Source: Soonwooa sp. (lineage in GTDB: Bacteria; Bacteroidota; Bacteroidia; Flavobacteriales; Weeksellaceae). Taken from it: DNA of 17,283 nucleotides. The number at the start of each line of letters is the position of its first letter. Position 1 is the stretch's first letter. Both the position numbers and the translations under genes were made by a program. Shown here piece after piece: positions 7,662 to 14,668 of this stretch. Location of the stretch: contig NZ_JASLDS010000056.1 of NCBI RefSeq assembly GCF_030151385.1, positions 1 to 17,283 of the forward strand, read 5' to 3'. The notes beneath the pieces were generated by a model. That model had not been told where the DNA came from and searched no databases. It was given only the letters and a program-made list of their open reading frames with translations.

Positions 7662-8111
7662 ATGATAGCAATATTTAATAAATTCAGAATAGGATTAGTG
7701 CCGATATATGTAATGCTGGCAATCCTAACAGCTTCGGTAACTTTAGTATCTTGTAGTAAAGATGATGAACTCGAAATACAGAACGATTTTCCTTTCGAGG
7801 TAAACGTGATGCCAGTTCCAAAAGATGTAGCCAATGGACAAACGGTAGAAATACGCATTGCCATACAGCGAACAGGCAATTACAGCAACACACAGTATTT
7901 TCTTCGCTATTTCCAATTTGACGGACAAGGCACATTGCGGTATTACGATGAGCAACCATATTTACCGAACGATTTATACCCATTACCCACAGAGCAATTT
8001 CGGTTGTACTATACTTCAACATCTGCCGTTTCGCAATCCTTTGATGTTTGGATTTCGGACAGCTTTGGAAATGAAAAACAGATAAGTTTTCAGTTTAATA
8101 GTGCTGATTAA
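7662..8111 (+). CDS. traQ: TraQ-like DUF3872 lipoprotein of ICE transfer region
   Basis: The 149-residue protein has a signal peptide ending in a lipobox, LVSC (Cys near residue 31). The sequence SKDDE follows, resembling the charged surface-export signal of Bacteroidota lipoproteins. The body FPFEVNVMPVPKDVANGQTV, YFLRYFQFDGQGTLRYYDEQ and the Phe/Ser-rich strand end match DUF3872, called TraQ in CTnDOT-type elements. It is apparently intact, but with traA-N deleted it has no transfer apparatus to serve. The traP primase that lies between traO and traQ in CTnDOT is absent; some flavobacterial ICEs may lack it naturally. A strong terminator follows. Confidence 0.85.
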   Translation: MIAIFNKFRIGLVPIYVMLAILTASVTLVSCSKDDELEIQNDFPFEVNVMPVPKDVANGQTVEIRIAIQRTGNYSNTQYFLRYFQFDGQGTLRYYDEQPYLPNDLYPLPTEQFRLYYTSTSAVSQSFDVWISDSFGNEKQISFQFNSAD

Positions 8112-8118
8112 AAACAAT

Positions 8119-8153
8119 GAAATCCTGCCACAAAAAGCAGGATTTCTCTTTTT
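8119..8153 (+). terminator. Terminator after traQ
   Basis: A 10-bp stem, GAAATCCTGC (8119-8128) and GCAGGATTTC (8137-8146), with loop cacaaaaa, followed by TCTTTTT. It closes the remnant tra operon. Confidence 0.85.
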
Positions 8154-8213
8154 AAGGGATATTAAAACTGTTTTTTTTTGTAAATTTAAAAAGTAGATTT
8201 TAAGTGTTTTGTT

Positions 8214-8486
8214 ATGGTCGCATCATTGGTTATAGGAATAATATTTTTGATTGCAGGTTTAGGACTTCGCTATTGGCTTAACCGACGAAAGTTTTACAGG
8301 CGTGGTCCGATGGGAGCCGAAGGTTTTTCATCTTATGAAAGTTCGGTTTTCATTAAATTTATTGAAAAGGTTGGTAAATGGATAGCTTATGGATTGATTA
8401 TATTTGGACTTTTATCACTTTGGGTTTATTCTCGTGAGAAAAAAGATAGGGAAATCCAAAACATGGAAATCCAGAAACAGAATTAA
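8214..8486 (+). CDS. Small two-helix inner-membrane protein, function unknown
   Basis: The 90-residue protein has two predicted membrane helices, VASLVIGIIFLIAGLGLRYW (2-21) and a second at about 52-70 (GKWIAYGLIIFGLLSLWVYS). Between them is a basic, Arg/Lys-rich loop (NRRKFYRRGPMGAEG), and a charged C-terminal tail follows. Similar small proteins occur in flavobacterial ICEs near the end of the tra region, but I know no function. It has its own upstream gap after the traQ terminator, and the next gene starts 10 bases after its stop, suggesting co-transcription with the HEPN gene. Composition is more AT-rich than the tra genes. Confidence 0.65.
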   Translation: MVASLVIGIIFLIAGLGLRYWLNRRKFYRRGPMGAEGFSSYESSVFIKFIEKVGKWIAYGLIIFGLLSLWVYSREKKDREIQNMEIQKQN

Positions 8487-8496
8487 TCATTTTTAA

Positions 8497-9297
8497 ATGA
8501 CAAAATCCTTTGATGACATAACCTTGCGAAATATATCTGACATTATATCAAATCTATTAACGCATACAAAAATCACAGAACATTTAGCTGGTGCTAATAT
8601 TTCTCAATCGCAAATTGGTACAAACAAAACCGACAGACTTTTTTATGCATTAAAAGAAAAGCAAATACAAGACAATTGTGGAAATAATGTATTGGCATTT
8701 GTAGTTAGGTTATTAAATCCTAAAAGATATAATTCCGAAGACGAATTTGAAAGAGACAGAACAACTATCAATGAAAAATTAGTTTACGAAGGGATAGAAA
8801 TTGATAAAACCGGACAACCCCGACTAGTTGAAAAGGCTAAAACCATTTCAGAAGCTAAAAGCAGGTCACTTAAAATCAAAGAAAAAGTACACGGTATCGG
8901 AGTTCATTCAGAAATTTTACCATACTGCGAAGCCGAATGGCTGAAAGAAAATTATTTTCACTCTATACTAGAAATCACAAAAAGTGTTGCGGAAAGACTT
9001 AGGCAGAAAAGTGGCTATACTTCAGATGGAGCAGATCTGGTTGATGATTGTTTTGCTTTAGGAAAAGACAAAAGACCTATGCTTGCTTTTAATATGCTGA
9101 ATAATCCAAGCGAAGAAAGTGAGCATAAGGGTTTCGGCAACTTCTGTAAAGGATTTTTTTCTATGTACCGAAATCCAAAAGCGCATAACCCGAAAATATT
9201 AGAAGACACTCAACTTTCAGAAATGACTGAAGTATTGGTTGTAGCTACAATTATTCATAACAAACTTGATAACACTTACAAAACAGGACTTAAATAG
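8497..9297 (+). CDS. TIGR02391 family protein with HEPN-like RX4H motif
   Basis: The 266-residue protein matches the TIGR02391 (Ymh) family. It has an N-terminal helical region, then VLAFVVRLLNPKRYNSEDEF at about 65-84, then the conserved block NYFHSILEITKSVAERLRQK at about 152-171. The C-terminal core reads DGADLVDDCFALGKDKRPML through GFGNFCKGFFSMYRNPKAH. RNPKAH (Arg225-His230) is an RX4H motif as in HEPN ribonucleases, which are often toxins or abortive-infection effectors. Such genes are common in mobile and defence islands. No partner antitoxin is obvious: upstream is the 90-residue membrane protein, downstream is a convergent PLD-like gene. Nuclease activity is an inference from the motif. 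Confidence 0.85.
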   Translation: MTKSFDDITLRNISDIISNLLTHTKITEHLAGANISQSQIGTNKTDRLFYALKEKQIQDNCGNNVLAFVVRLLNPKRYNSEDEFERDRTTINEKLVYEGIEIDKTGQPRLVEKAKTISEAKSRSLKIKEKVHGIGVHSEILPYCEAEWLKENYFHSILEITKSVAERLRQKSGYTSDGADLVDDCFALGKDKRPMLAFNMLNNPSEESEHKGFGNFCKGFFSMYRNPKAHNPKILEDTQLSEMTEVLVVATIIHNKLDNTYKTGLK

Positions 9298-9300
9298 CGC

Positions 9301-9333
9301 AAATCGGATAACCCAAAAGTTATCCGATTTTTT
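9301..9333. terminator. Bidirectional terminator between convergent genes
   Basis: A 12-bp perfect stem, AAATCGGATAAC (9301-9312) and GTTATCCGATTT (9319-9330), loop ccaaaa, flanked by A-rich and T-run sequence. It serves the HEPN gene (plus strand) and the PLD-like gene (minus strand), which converge here. Confidence 0.85.
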
Positions 9334-9336
9334 AAC

Positions 9337-11184
9337 TTACAAATCGGTGCATATAAAAGATGAGAGTTTTAGAGGTAAATAAATTTCGTCTGGACTGTGT
9401 TTTATGTAATCTTCTTTATCATAGTCCCACATAAAGCCAGGTCTGATTAAAGTAAAATCGTTTGTTTTATTTACGTACTGAACGTAGCTATAACCCCAAG
9501 GCGATTTGTAAATAATTTGCCCGTTAACTGCTGATGTATCAAAGTTCTTATCTTCAATCTGTTCAATCACTTTTATAAACGAAGGACATAGTCTTTCGTA
9601 AAATATCTCTAAGTTTTTTTCAAATCCTTTTGTCCTGTTTTTCAACTCAGAAATTCTAATATTAATTTTGGATTTTAATTCTACAAAATTGCTATTGAAA
9701 TCATCTACATTCCTACAACCTAAATAATGAAGTGCATTTAAAGCCATAGTAAAAAAGTAATGTAATTCATCATCTTTCCATCGATTGTTAATTAAGCAAA
9801 CAATTGTATTTATGAGTGCCTCTTTTTTTAGTTCCTCGATTTTCTTTTTTGTATAGTCAAATTCATACGCTTTAAATCCGCTTCTTGCCAGCATCAAAAA
9901 GTCGCCAATTAAGTTTAAACAACAACCCTTTACATTGTTATTGTCATAATCGTCTACAAATGGTAAATAACTGAAAAAATGGTGCGTGTCTTGTTCGTCA
10001 TACTTTGCAGATTTCCCTCCGTATTCACTTATCAACTCAAGAGCGATTAAATATTTAGTCAAATCTGTAAGTGTAGGCCTATATGTTTTTGGTCGACTAT
10101 TCCCATAGAGAATTTCTTGTTGGTAATTGTAAAGGTTATCAAAGTAGTTCATCAACTTTCTTTTTTCAGATTTAAGCATGACAAAGGAGAGGTTACGAAC
10201 CGTTGCCACTTCTCCTTCCTCATTTCCATTTATGTTGCCTAAATCGTCTTCTTGCTCATCAATACTTATATCAGCTTTTTTATTTGTTGAAATTCCATTT
10301 AAATTGATGAACTTCAAAACATCTAAAACACGTAGGGAAAGAGAAGAGAGTAGAAGGTTTTTTTCAAATCCAGAATTTTCTATTGCTTTATAGGAAGAGA
10401 GATCGTAAAGTTTTTCAGGTTCTTTGTCATCATTCAACTTTGTAAACGTGTTTCTTCTGCTATCTAAAAAGCTGGCTCCTGTCTCATTTTCTGTTTCGTC
10501 AAAGATGGCGTAATGCAACAAGTCAAGAACTTTACTTAGTTCGCCATTTTGAATTTCGCTATAAATTTTCTCAATTTCCTCTGTTTTTGGGTTAGGATGC
10601 GTTTTCGCCAAAAGGAAATAATCGGAAATTAATAGTTTATTTGAGATAATCCCATCATTAACATTTGTCAATTGCACATATAGGAAACTGCCTAATTCTA
10701 AATTGACTGTTATTTTTAGCTCTTTCGCATAATTTGAGAAAGTTTTGGAATACAAAAATCGGTTTTGTTTATCGAAGAAAACAACCTTGAATTCATCGGT
10801 ATAAGTTCCAGTGGAATGAAGTATAAATTCATCATAAATCAACTCTGCACAAAGCAACTGTACTTTAAATTGATTGTTCTTGATTATAGTTTCATAAATT
10901 GACTGATTTGTAGTCGCTGTAAATTCATCAAGGCTTTTACTATTGCTTGTTTTCAGTTTTATGCCTAATTGGTTTAATAATCCACCTTTTTCTGACTGAA
11001 TAAGAAGTGAAACTTCTGCATTTGAATTTTTGCCCAATAATCCCAATCCTGCAGGTGTAATATTGGCACTACCGAACAAGCAAAACTCTTTTCCATTTTT
11101 TGTCTTGAAATGAATAATCTTCCCGTGAAGTTTTGATTTTGAGTTTCCAGATTTTGCATATTGGATTTTGCTTACGCCAAAGTG
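9337..11184 (-). pseudogene. Phospholipase-D-like protein, 5'-truncated
   Basis: The frame is open from about 11214 down to the stop at 9337. The first true family sequence appears at about HFGVSKIQYAKSG, followed by SKLHGKIIHF and CLFGSANITPAGL. HxK (His at 11125-11127) with downstream GSAN is the phosphodiesterase (HKD-type) active-site signature. The long C-terminal part (about 560 residues, mostly helical, with a run of acidic residues such as DEQEDDLGNINGNEEGE) has no domain I recognise. There is no start codon before the HxK motif: upstream in frame is DUF932 DNA and then a TAG at 11215-11217. A TTG at 11079 would begin after the catalytic His/Lys. So the N-terminal half is lost and the gene is probably dead. 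The family is often found in nuclease/defence systems. Confidence 0.75.
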
Positions 11185-12074
11185 CCTTTTGTTGTGTCCA
11201 TTTGCTGGGTGTCGCTAATCATTGCATATGCAAAAGCATCTTCAACGGTATTTTTAAAAAGGGTTGAAATTTCATCTTCCGCACCTTTTTTGATTAAATC
11301 AAAGGTTTCCTTATTCGGGCAAAGTGCCAATTGGATTAGCTTTTTAACCTCTCGGTCTGTTACCTTTACTTTTGCCCATTCATTGAAAATTCCCTCTAAT
11401 TGGTTGCTCAATGTGTTGGCAAGTCCCATAATCTTGTGAGCGTTCTCGATACGTCCTTTTGCTCCCGAAGTGTGTTTGATACGGACAACATTAGTCATAC
11501 TGCGTAATGAAGCGTTTAAGGTATTTTGACAAACAATTCTGATAGGCGTGAATGCGGCTGTGATACTTCCGCTACCATCGTGAGAAGTGGTTAGGAAAAT
11601 GTACTTTTCCGTAACATCATCGCCATTACCTACACGAATATAATCGGGCAATTTGGCTGTGATGAAAATACGTTCTCCGTTGCCTAATGCTCCTGCGGTT
11701 TCGTACAGAATACCATCGCTACCGCCTACAATAGCATCAAAGAAATTAAAGGCTTCACGGTTTTGTACGATATGGTAATCCTTACCGACTACGCCCAATA
11801 CGGCATTGTTATCGGTGCGTATGTTGGCAAAATAGTTAGGTACTTCCAATTCGCTACTGCCTATCTCTATGTCGTTAGCCGTTTCGATAATGCCCGAACC
11901 TTTGGTAAAAAGTGGGGATTTTACGACTTCGTAATCTAACCCTGCGTGTTTGATAGCTTCCTCGCTTGTCGGGTATTGCTCCACGATTTGCCCCAAGTTG
12001 TGCCACGCTTTTTGTTGTACGCTAAAAAATGAATAACGTCCTGTTCTCTCGTTGAAATTGATATTATGTGCCAT
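11172..12074 (-). CDS. DUF932 protein, C-terminally truncated
   Basis: The 300-residue product begins MAHNINFNERTGRYSFFSVQ and carries AWHNLGQIVEQYPTSEEAI, YHIVQNREAFNFFDAI and TSHDGSGSITAAFTPIRIV. Those are the conserved parts of DUF932 (phage/plasmid-like TIGR03299 family), common in Bacteroidota ICEs downstream of ssb. It ends DTQQMDTTKGTLA-stop. Family members continue past TTKGTL for some 40-50 residues. Here the sequence switches into the PLD-like gene and the frame closes two codons later. It is probably co-transcribed with ssb (44-base gap). Role unknown, perhaps linked to DNA uptake or single-stranded DNA handling; that is conjecture. Confidence 0.85.
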   Translation of the reverse strand: MAHNINFNERTGRYSFFSVQQKAWHNLGQIVEQYPTSEEAIKHAGLDYEVVKSPLFTKGSGIIETANDIEIGSSELEVPNYFANIRTDNNAVLGVVGKDYHIVQNREAFNFFDAIVGGSDGILYETAGALGNGERIFITAKLPDYIRVGNGDDVTEKYIFLTTSHDGSGSITAAFTPIRIVCQNTLNASLRSMTNVVRIKHTSGAKGRIENAHKIMGLANTLSNQLEGIFNEWAKVKVTDREVKKLIQLALCPNKETFDLIKKGAEDEISTLFKNTVEDAFAYAMISDTQQMDTTKGTLA

Positions 12075-12118
12075 AATGCTTAAAATTTTGATATTAAAAA
12101 ATGGTTGAATGTTCTTGA

Positions 12119-12496
12119 TTAAAATGGGAGGTCGTCTTCTGCCTGATTGTTGTTTGTGTTTGTGGTAGCTTGTGCCGTTTCCGATTTTTTGCCACCTCCG
12201 TGCAATTTGATTTGAGAGGTATGGAAATTCAGTCCTGCTCTTGGTTCTCCATCATTACCTGTCCACGCTCTTGTGCTTACTCGTCCCGATAGTTCTACCA
12301 AAGTGCCTTTTGTGAGTAGCTTGGCTACATTCGGGGTTATCCAATAGGAGCAGTCGAAATAGGTTGTTTGCTCTATGCGTTCGCCTTGCTTGTTACGGTA
12401 GCTGTCGTTGGTCGCTACTGAAAAATTTACTACTTGTTTGTCCTGTGACGTTGTGCGTACTTCCGCATCCCTTGTCAGTCTTCCTGTGATGTTCAT
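12119..12496 (-). CDS. ssb: Single-stranded DNA-binding protein of the ICE
   Basis: The 125-residue protein starts MNITGRLTRDAEVRTTSQDK and has the OB-fold strands VVNFSVATNDSYRNKQGE and TTYFDCSYW. The segment GTLVELSGRVSTRAWTGNDG follows, then a Gly/Thr/Asn-rich flexible tail ending in the acidic EDDLPF tip (120-125) that recruits repair and replication proteins. It binds the single-stranded DNA made during element transfer or replication. It looks intact. It lies upstream of DUF932 on the same strand; a possible 33-codon leader ORF ends 12 bases before its start. Confidence 0.92.
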   Translation of the reverse strand: MNITGRLTRDAEVRTTSQDKQVVNFSVATNDSYRNKQGERIEQTTYFDCSYWITPNVAKLLTKGTLVELSGRVSTRAWTGNDGEPRAGLNFHTSQIKLHGGGKKSETAQATTNTNNNQAEDDLPF

Positions 12497-12508
12497 ATCC
12501 CTTAATTT

Positions 12509-12610
12509 TTAGTTATTTATTTTTATTTTTTTAGATTTATTCGGCAATGAGAGGAGGTGCTGTTTCGTTTCATTACCATTTCCAATGTTTTTAATCTTCA
12601 TATCTGACAT
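12509..12610 (-). CDS. Possible 33-residue leader peptide upstream of ssb
   Basis: On the minus strand an ATG at 12610 opens a 33-codon frame. It starts MSDMKIKNIGNGNETKQ, has a lysine-rich end (SKKIKINN), and stops at 12509-12511, 12 bases before the ssb start. Close spacing and a plain ATG make it plausible as a small translated gene of the ssb operon, but no family is recognised and AT-rich DNA readily yields such frames. Confidence 0.3.
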   Translation of the reverse strand: MSDMKIKNIGNGNETKQHLLSLPNKSKKIKINN

Positions 12611-12615
12611 TTTTT

Positions 12616-12891
12616 TTATTCGTTTAAAGAGCCGGAGTATGCTATGTTTCGTTTCACGAGCATAAAAGGTTCGTGTTTAGCATCACCAAGGTTTTGAAAA
12701 AAAATACTACCCAACGGGTGGAGATTATTTTCCAAACTTGCTTGACCTTTGTGATGCGTTAAGAACACGGAAATACCTTTGCTCTTGAAATGGGACAAAA
12801 AAGCATACGGGTCTTTGGATAAAAATGAATGTGGAAGCCAAGAAGATGGCATTGAGAAATGGTTTACAGTGAATTGAAATAACACTTCCAA
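12616..12891 (-). CDS. Hypothetical ORF, doubtful
   Basis: A 91-codon minus-strand frame beginning with TTG; its first ATG (MPSSWLPHSFLSK) is 13 codons in. The product is rich in His, Ser, Phe and Leu (FLSHFKSKGISVFLTHHKGQ) with no signal peptide, membrane segment or known motif. It sits between the integrase and ssb on the same strand. It is the longest open frame in this gap, so I list it. The sequence could as well be a degraded gene or a regulatory region. Confidence 0.25.
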   Translation of the reverse strand: MEVLFQFTVNHFSMPSSWLPHSFLSKDPYAFLSHFKSKGISVFLTHHKGQASLENNLHPLGSIFFQNLGDAKHEPFMLVKRNIAYSGSLNE

Positions 12892-13091
12892 TTCGCTGAA
12901 TTTTTAAAACACTTTTTTAAAGCGGCGGGGCTATCAAAGCCACACTAACAGAGGATTAGAAAATGTATTTGTGTGGGAGGCGTAGATGGCAACATTTTTT
13001 AATCTTCTGTTCCAGAATTAGCCAAAAGCTCTTTTACAGAAAGGGAATAGCAGAGCGAAGTAAATGTGCTTTGGCTATAAAATATGGGCAT
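12892..13091. other. Intergenic DNA between integrase and ssb side, no clear gene
   Basis: No frame with gene character is seen. A bulged inverted repeat pairs TAGCCAAAAGC (13019-13029) with GCTTTGGCTA (13068-13077) around about 38 bases, and a G+C-rich patch (gcggcggggc, about 12921-12930) stands out in AT-rich surroundings. Either could belong to a small RNA or a recombinase arm site; nothing in the sequence decides. Confidence 0.3.
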
Positions 13092-13119
13092 AAAAAAAGC
13101 AGAACCGTTAAGTTCTGCT
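13092..13119 (-). terminator. Integrase terminator
   Basis: Stem AGCAGAAC (13098-13105) with GTTCTGCT (13112-13119), loop cgttaa. On the minus strand it is followed by a T-run (A-run at 13092-13098 on the plus strand), just after the integrase stop. Confidence 0.8.
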
Positions 13120-13142
13120 CGTAATTATCAAATTGTGATTAA

Positions 13143-14393
13143 CTATATGACCTGTAAAAACGCTTCTTCAATCTCCTTAAATTTAGGAGCTACCAAATCC
13201 ATATCCTTACTAATCTTTTGGCTGGTAATTTTAGCATAAATCTGTGTAGTTGAAATGTTTTTATGTCCCATCATTTTGCTAAGGCTTTCAAGAGGTACGC
13301 CTTCGGTCAAAAACATCGTTCCAAATGTGTGTCTTGCGGTGTGAAAAGTTACTTTTTGTTCTGTAATAATTTCAGCTTTTTCAATTAATTTGCCAATGTG
13401 AGTATTGCAGGTTACATTAGTTGGAACTGGAAAGATAAACTCATTACGAGTGCTACCGAGGTATTTTTCTATAATACGTTTTGGGATTTCCATTAACCGA
13501 ACATTAGAAGCAATATCTGATTTTTTTCTTCTGCTGATGATCCATTGATGGCCATCGAAGAAAGACTGAATATTGTTCCTTGTTAGTTTTTTAATATCCG
13601 CATAAGCAAGTCCGGTAAAACAACTGAAAATAAAAAGATCTTTCACAAGCTCATACCGTGGGTGGGGCGGTGCACACATCATCAGTTTTTCTACATCTTC
13701 TTTAAGAATATAACCCCTGTCGGTTTCTTCCATATTGATTTCATAATCTTGAAATGGATTATCACGGATCAAACCTTTTTTTATAGCCAATTCCACCAGA
13801 CTTAGCACGGGCATAGTGTAAACCCAAACCGTATTATGTGTAGATTGTAAATCGTACCGAAGATAAAAATCAAATTCCCTAATAAAATCTCCAGTCAATT
13901 CCCGAAAAGCCATATCATCACGATGATAGCGTTCTTTAATAAAAGCGGTAAGATGATTATAAACTGTGATGTACTTGTTGTAGGTGCTTTGTGAACGTTC
14001 TTCCTTGTCAACCAATTTTTTAAAATCCTCATTTTTATCATTGAAGACTTTTAGAATTGCATCATCCATTACACCAACACCCAAGAATGAAAGCTTTACT
14101 TTTTGAGAAGTAGCAAAGCCCTCGTGTTTCAGCATATCTTCATAAATTTTGTCGATACGCCCACGTATGTTATCCAATTTTTTATTAATATTTAAAGCTG
14201 TTGCGCTTTTGCCCTCAACTCTTCCATATTTTAGATCCCAATTGCTAGGATCAATTTCTAACTTTGTCCCAAAAGTTTTAGGTGCTCCATCAATGGTAAT
14301 ACGAGCCATAATTGGAGCGTTACCATTTTTTTTCAGTTCGTTCTTTTTCAAGTAGAAAAGCAGTTTGAACGTTGATTTTTTTGTCTGCGTCAT
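13143..14393 (-). CDS. int: Tyrosine recombinase/integrase of the ICE
   Basis: The 416-residue protein has an arm-binding N-terminal domain (FKLLFYLKKNELKKNGNAPI), a SAM-like core-binding domain (about 125-220) and a catalytic domain from about 225. Visible catalytic elements: basic RRKK at 288-291, HTARH with His351 and Arg354, GH at 376-377, and nucleophile Tyr386 in IYAKI. The usual first Arg (TGLR) is Ala263 in CFTGLAYADIKKL. Bacteroidota ICE integrases, including IntDOT, are known to lack that Arg. Length and motifs indicate an intact enzyme that integrates and excises the element. Its start is about 110 bases from the right att-like repeat and it reads into the element. Confidence 0.95.
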   Translation of the reverse strand: MTQTKKSTFKLLFYLKKNELKKNGNAPIMARITIDGAPKTFGTKLEIDPSNWDLKYGRVEGKSATALNINKKLDNIRGRIDKIYEDMLKHEGFATSQKVKLSFLGVGVMDDAILKVFNDKNEDFKKLVDKEERSQSTYNKYITVYNHLTAFIKERYHRDDMAFRELTGDFIREFDFYLRYDLQSTHNTVWVYTMPVLSLVELAIKKGLIRDNPFQDYEINMEETDRGYILKEDVEKLMMCAPPHPRYELVKDLFIFSCFTGLAYADIKKLTRNNIQSFFDGHQWIISRRKKSDIASNVRLMEIPKRIIEKYLGSTRNEFIFPVPTNVTCNTHIGKLIEKAEIITEQKVTFHTARHTFGTMFLTEGVPLESLSKMMGHKNISTTQIYAKITSQKISKDMDLVAPKFKEIEEAFLQVI

Positions 14394-14504
14394 AACTCAA
14401 ATGTTTAATGTTTAAAATTAATTTACATTGAGTTACAAGGAAATATAAAAATAAGTGCAAAACACTGAAATATAACCGTTTAAACTAATAAGAAACCTCT
14501 ATTA

Positions 14505-14523
14505 ATCGGTAACGAATTAGTAA
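14505..14523 (+). repeat. Right att-like direct repeat (putative attR core)
   Basis: ATCGGTAACGAATTAGTAA, 18 of 19 bases identical to 860-878. It lies about 110 bases upstream of the integrase start codon, the usual spacing between an integrase gene and its att site. An ACTAATAA octamer occurs upstream of both copies (starting 36 bases before the left core and 21 bases before the right), possibly chance in AT-rich DNA. Confidence 0.65.
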
Positions 14524-14627
14524 CTTAACTTTGTCATTTCAAGCCCAAAACCTATCAGACACCGAGTTCCAAATAAAGACTACTTCTTTATAAAACATTG
14601 TATAGCAACGGATTTAATCGTTTTGCT

Positions 14628-14635
14628 TACTTTTG
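14628..14635 (+). promoter_or_regulatory. -7 box of the lipoprotein-cytolysin operon
   Basis: TACTTTTG fits the Bacteroidota TAnnTTTG promoter box and lies 33 bases before the ATG of the first lipoprotein. No clear -33 TTG is found at the preferred spacing, so the call is tentative. Confidence 0.4.
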
Positions 14636-14668
14636 CTTTTTACTAATCTTTTTAAGGAAAAATAAAAA

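Larger units (their letters stand above)
860..14523. mobile_element. Decayed CTnDOT-like integrative and conjugative element
   Basis: About 13.7 kb bounded by near-identical 19-bp direct repeats (860-878 and 14505-14523). It contains a Bacteroidota-type tyrosine integrase beside the right repeat and rteC with the HTH/HTH/DUF3945/topB block near the left end. ICE backbone genes ORF6N, traO, traQ, DUF932 and ssb are also present. Relaxase, coupling protein, VirB4-like traG and traA-N are absent; an ORF6N-traO junction shows they were deleted. Backbone genes are visibly richer in G+C than the flanks, consistent with transfer. Boundaries are inferred from the repeats and integrase position; the identity as an ICE remnant is well supported by gene content. 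Confidence 0.85.

Noticed and set aside
10974..11159. 61-codon minus-strand frame (MQNLETQNQNF...)
   Set aside because: A shifted reading of the PLD-like gene; the correct frame here reads SKLHGKIIHF and GSANITPAGL.
13019..13077. Bulged inverted repeat as a small RNA gene
   Set aside because: The stem is short and interrupted with a large loop, and there is no promoter or terminator of its own, so it is noted only within the intergenic entry.
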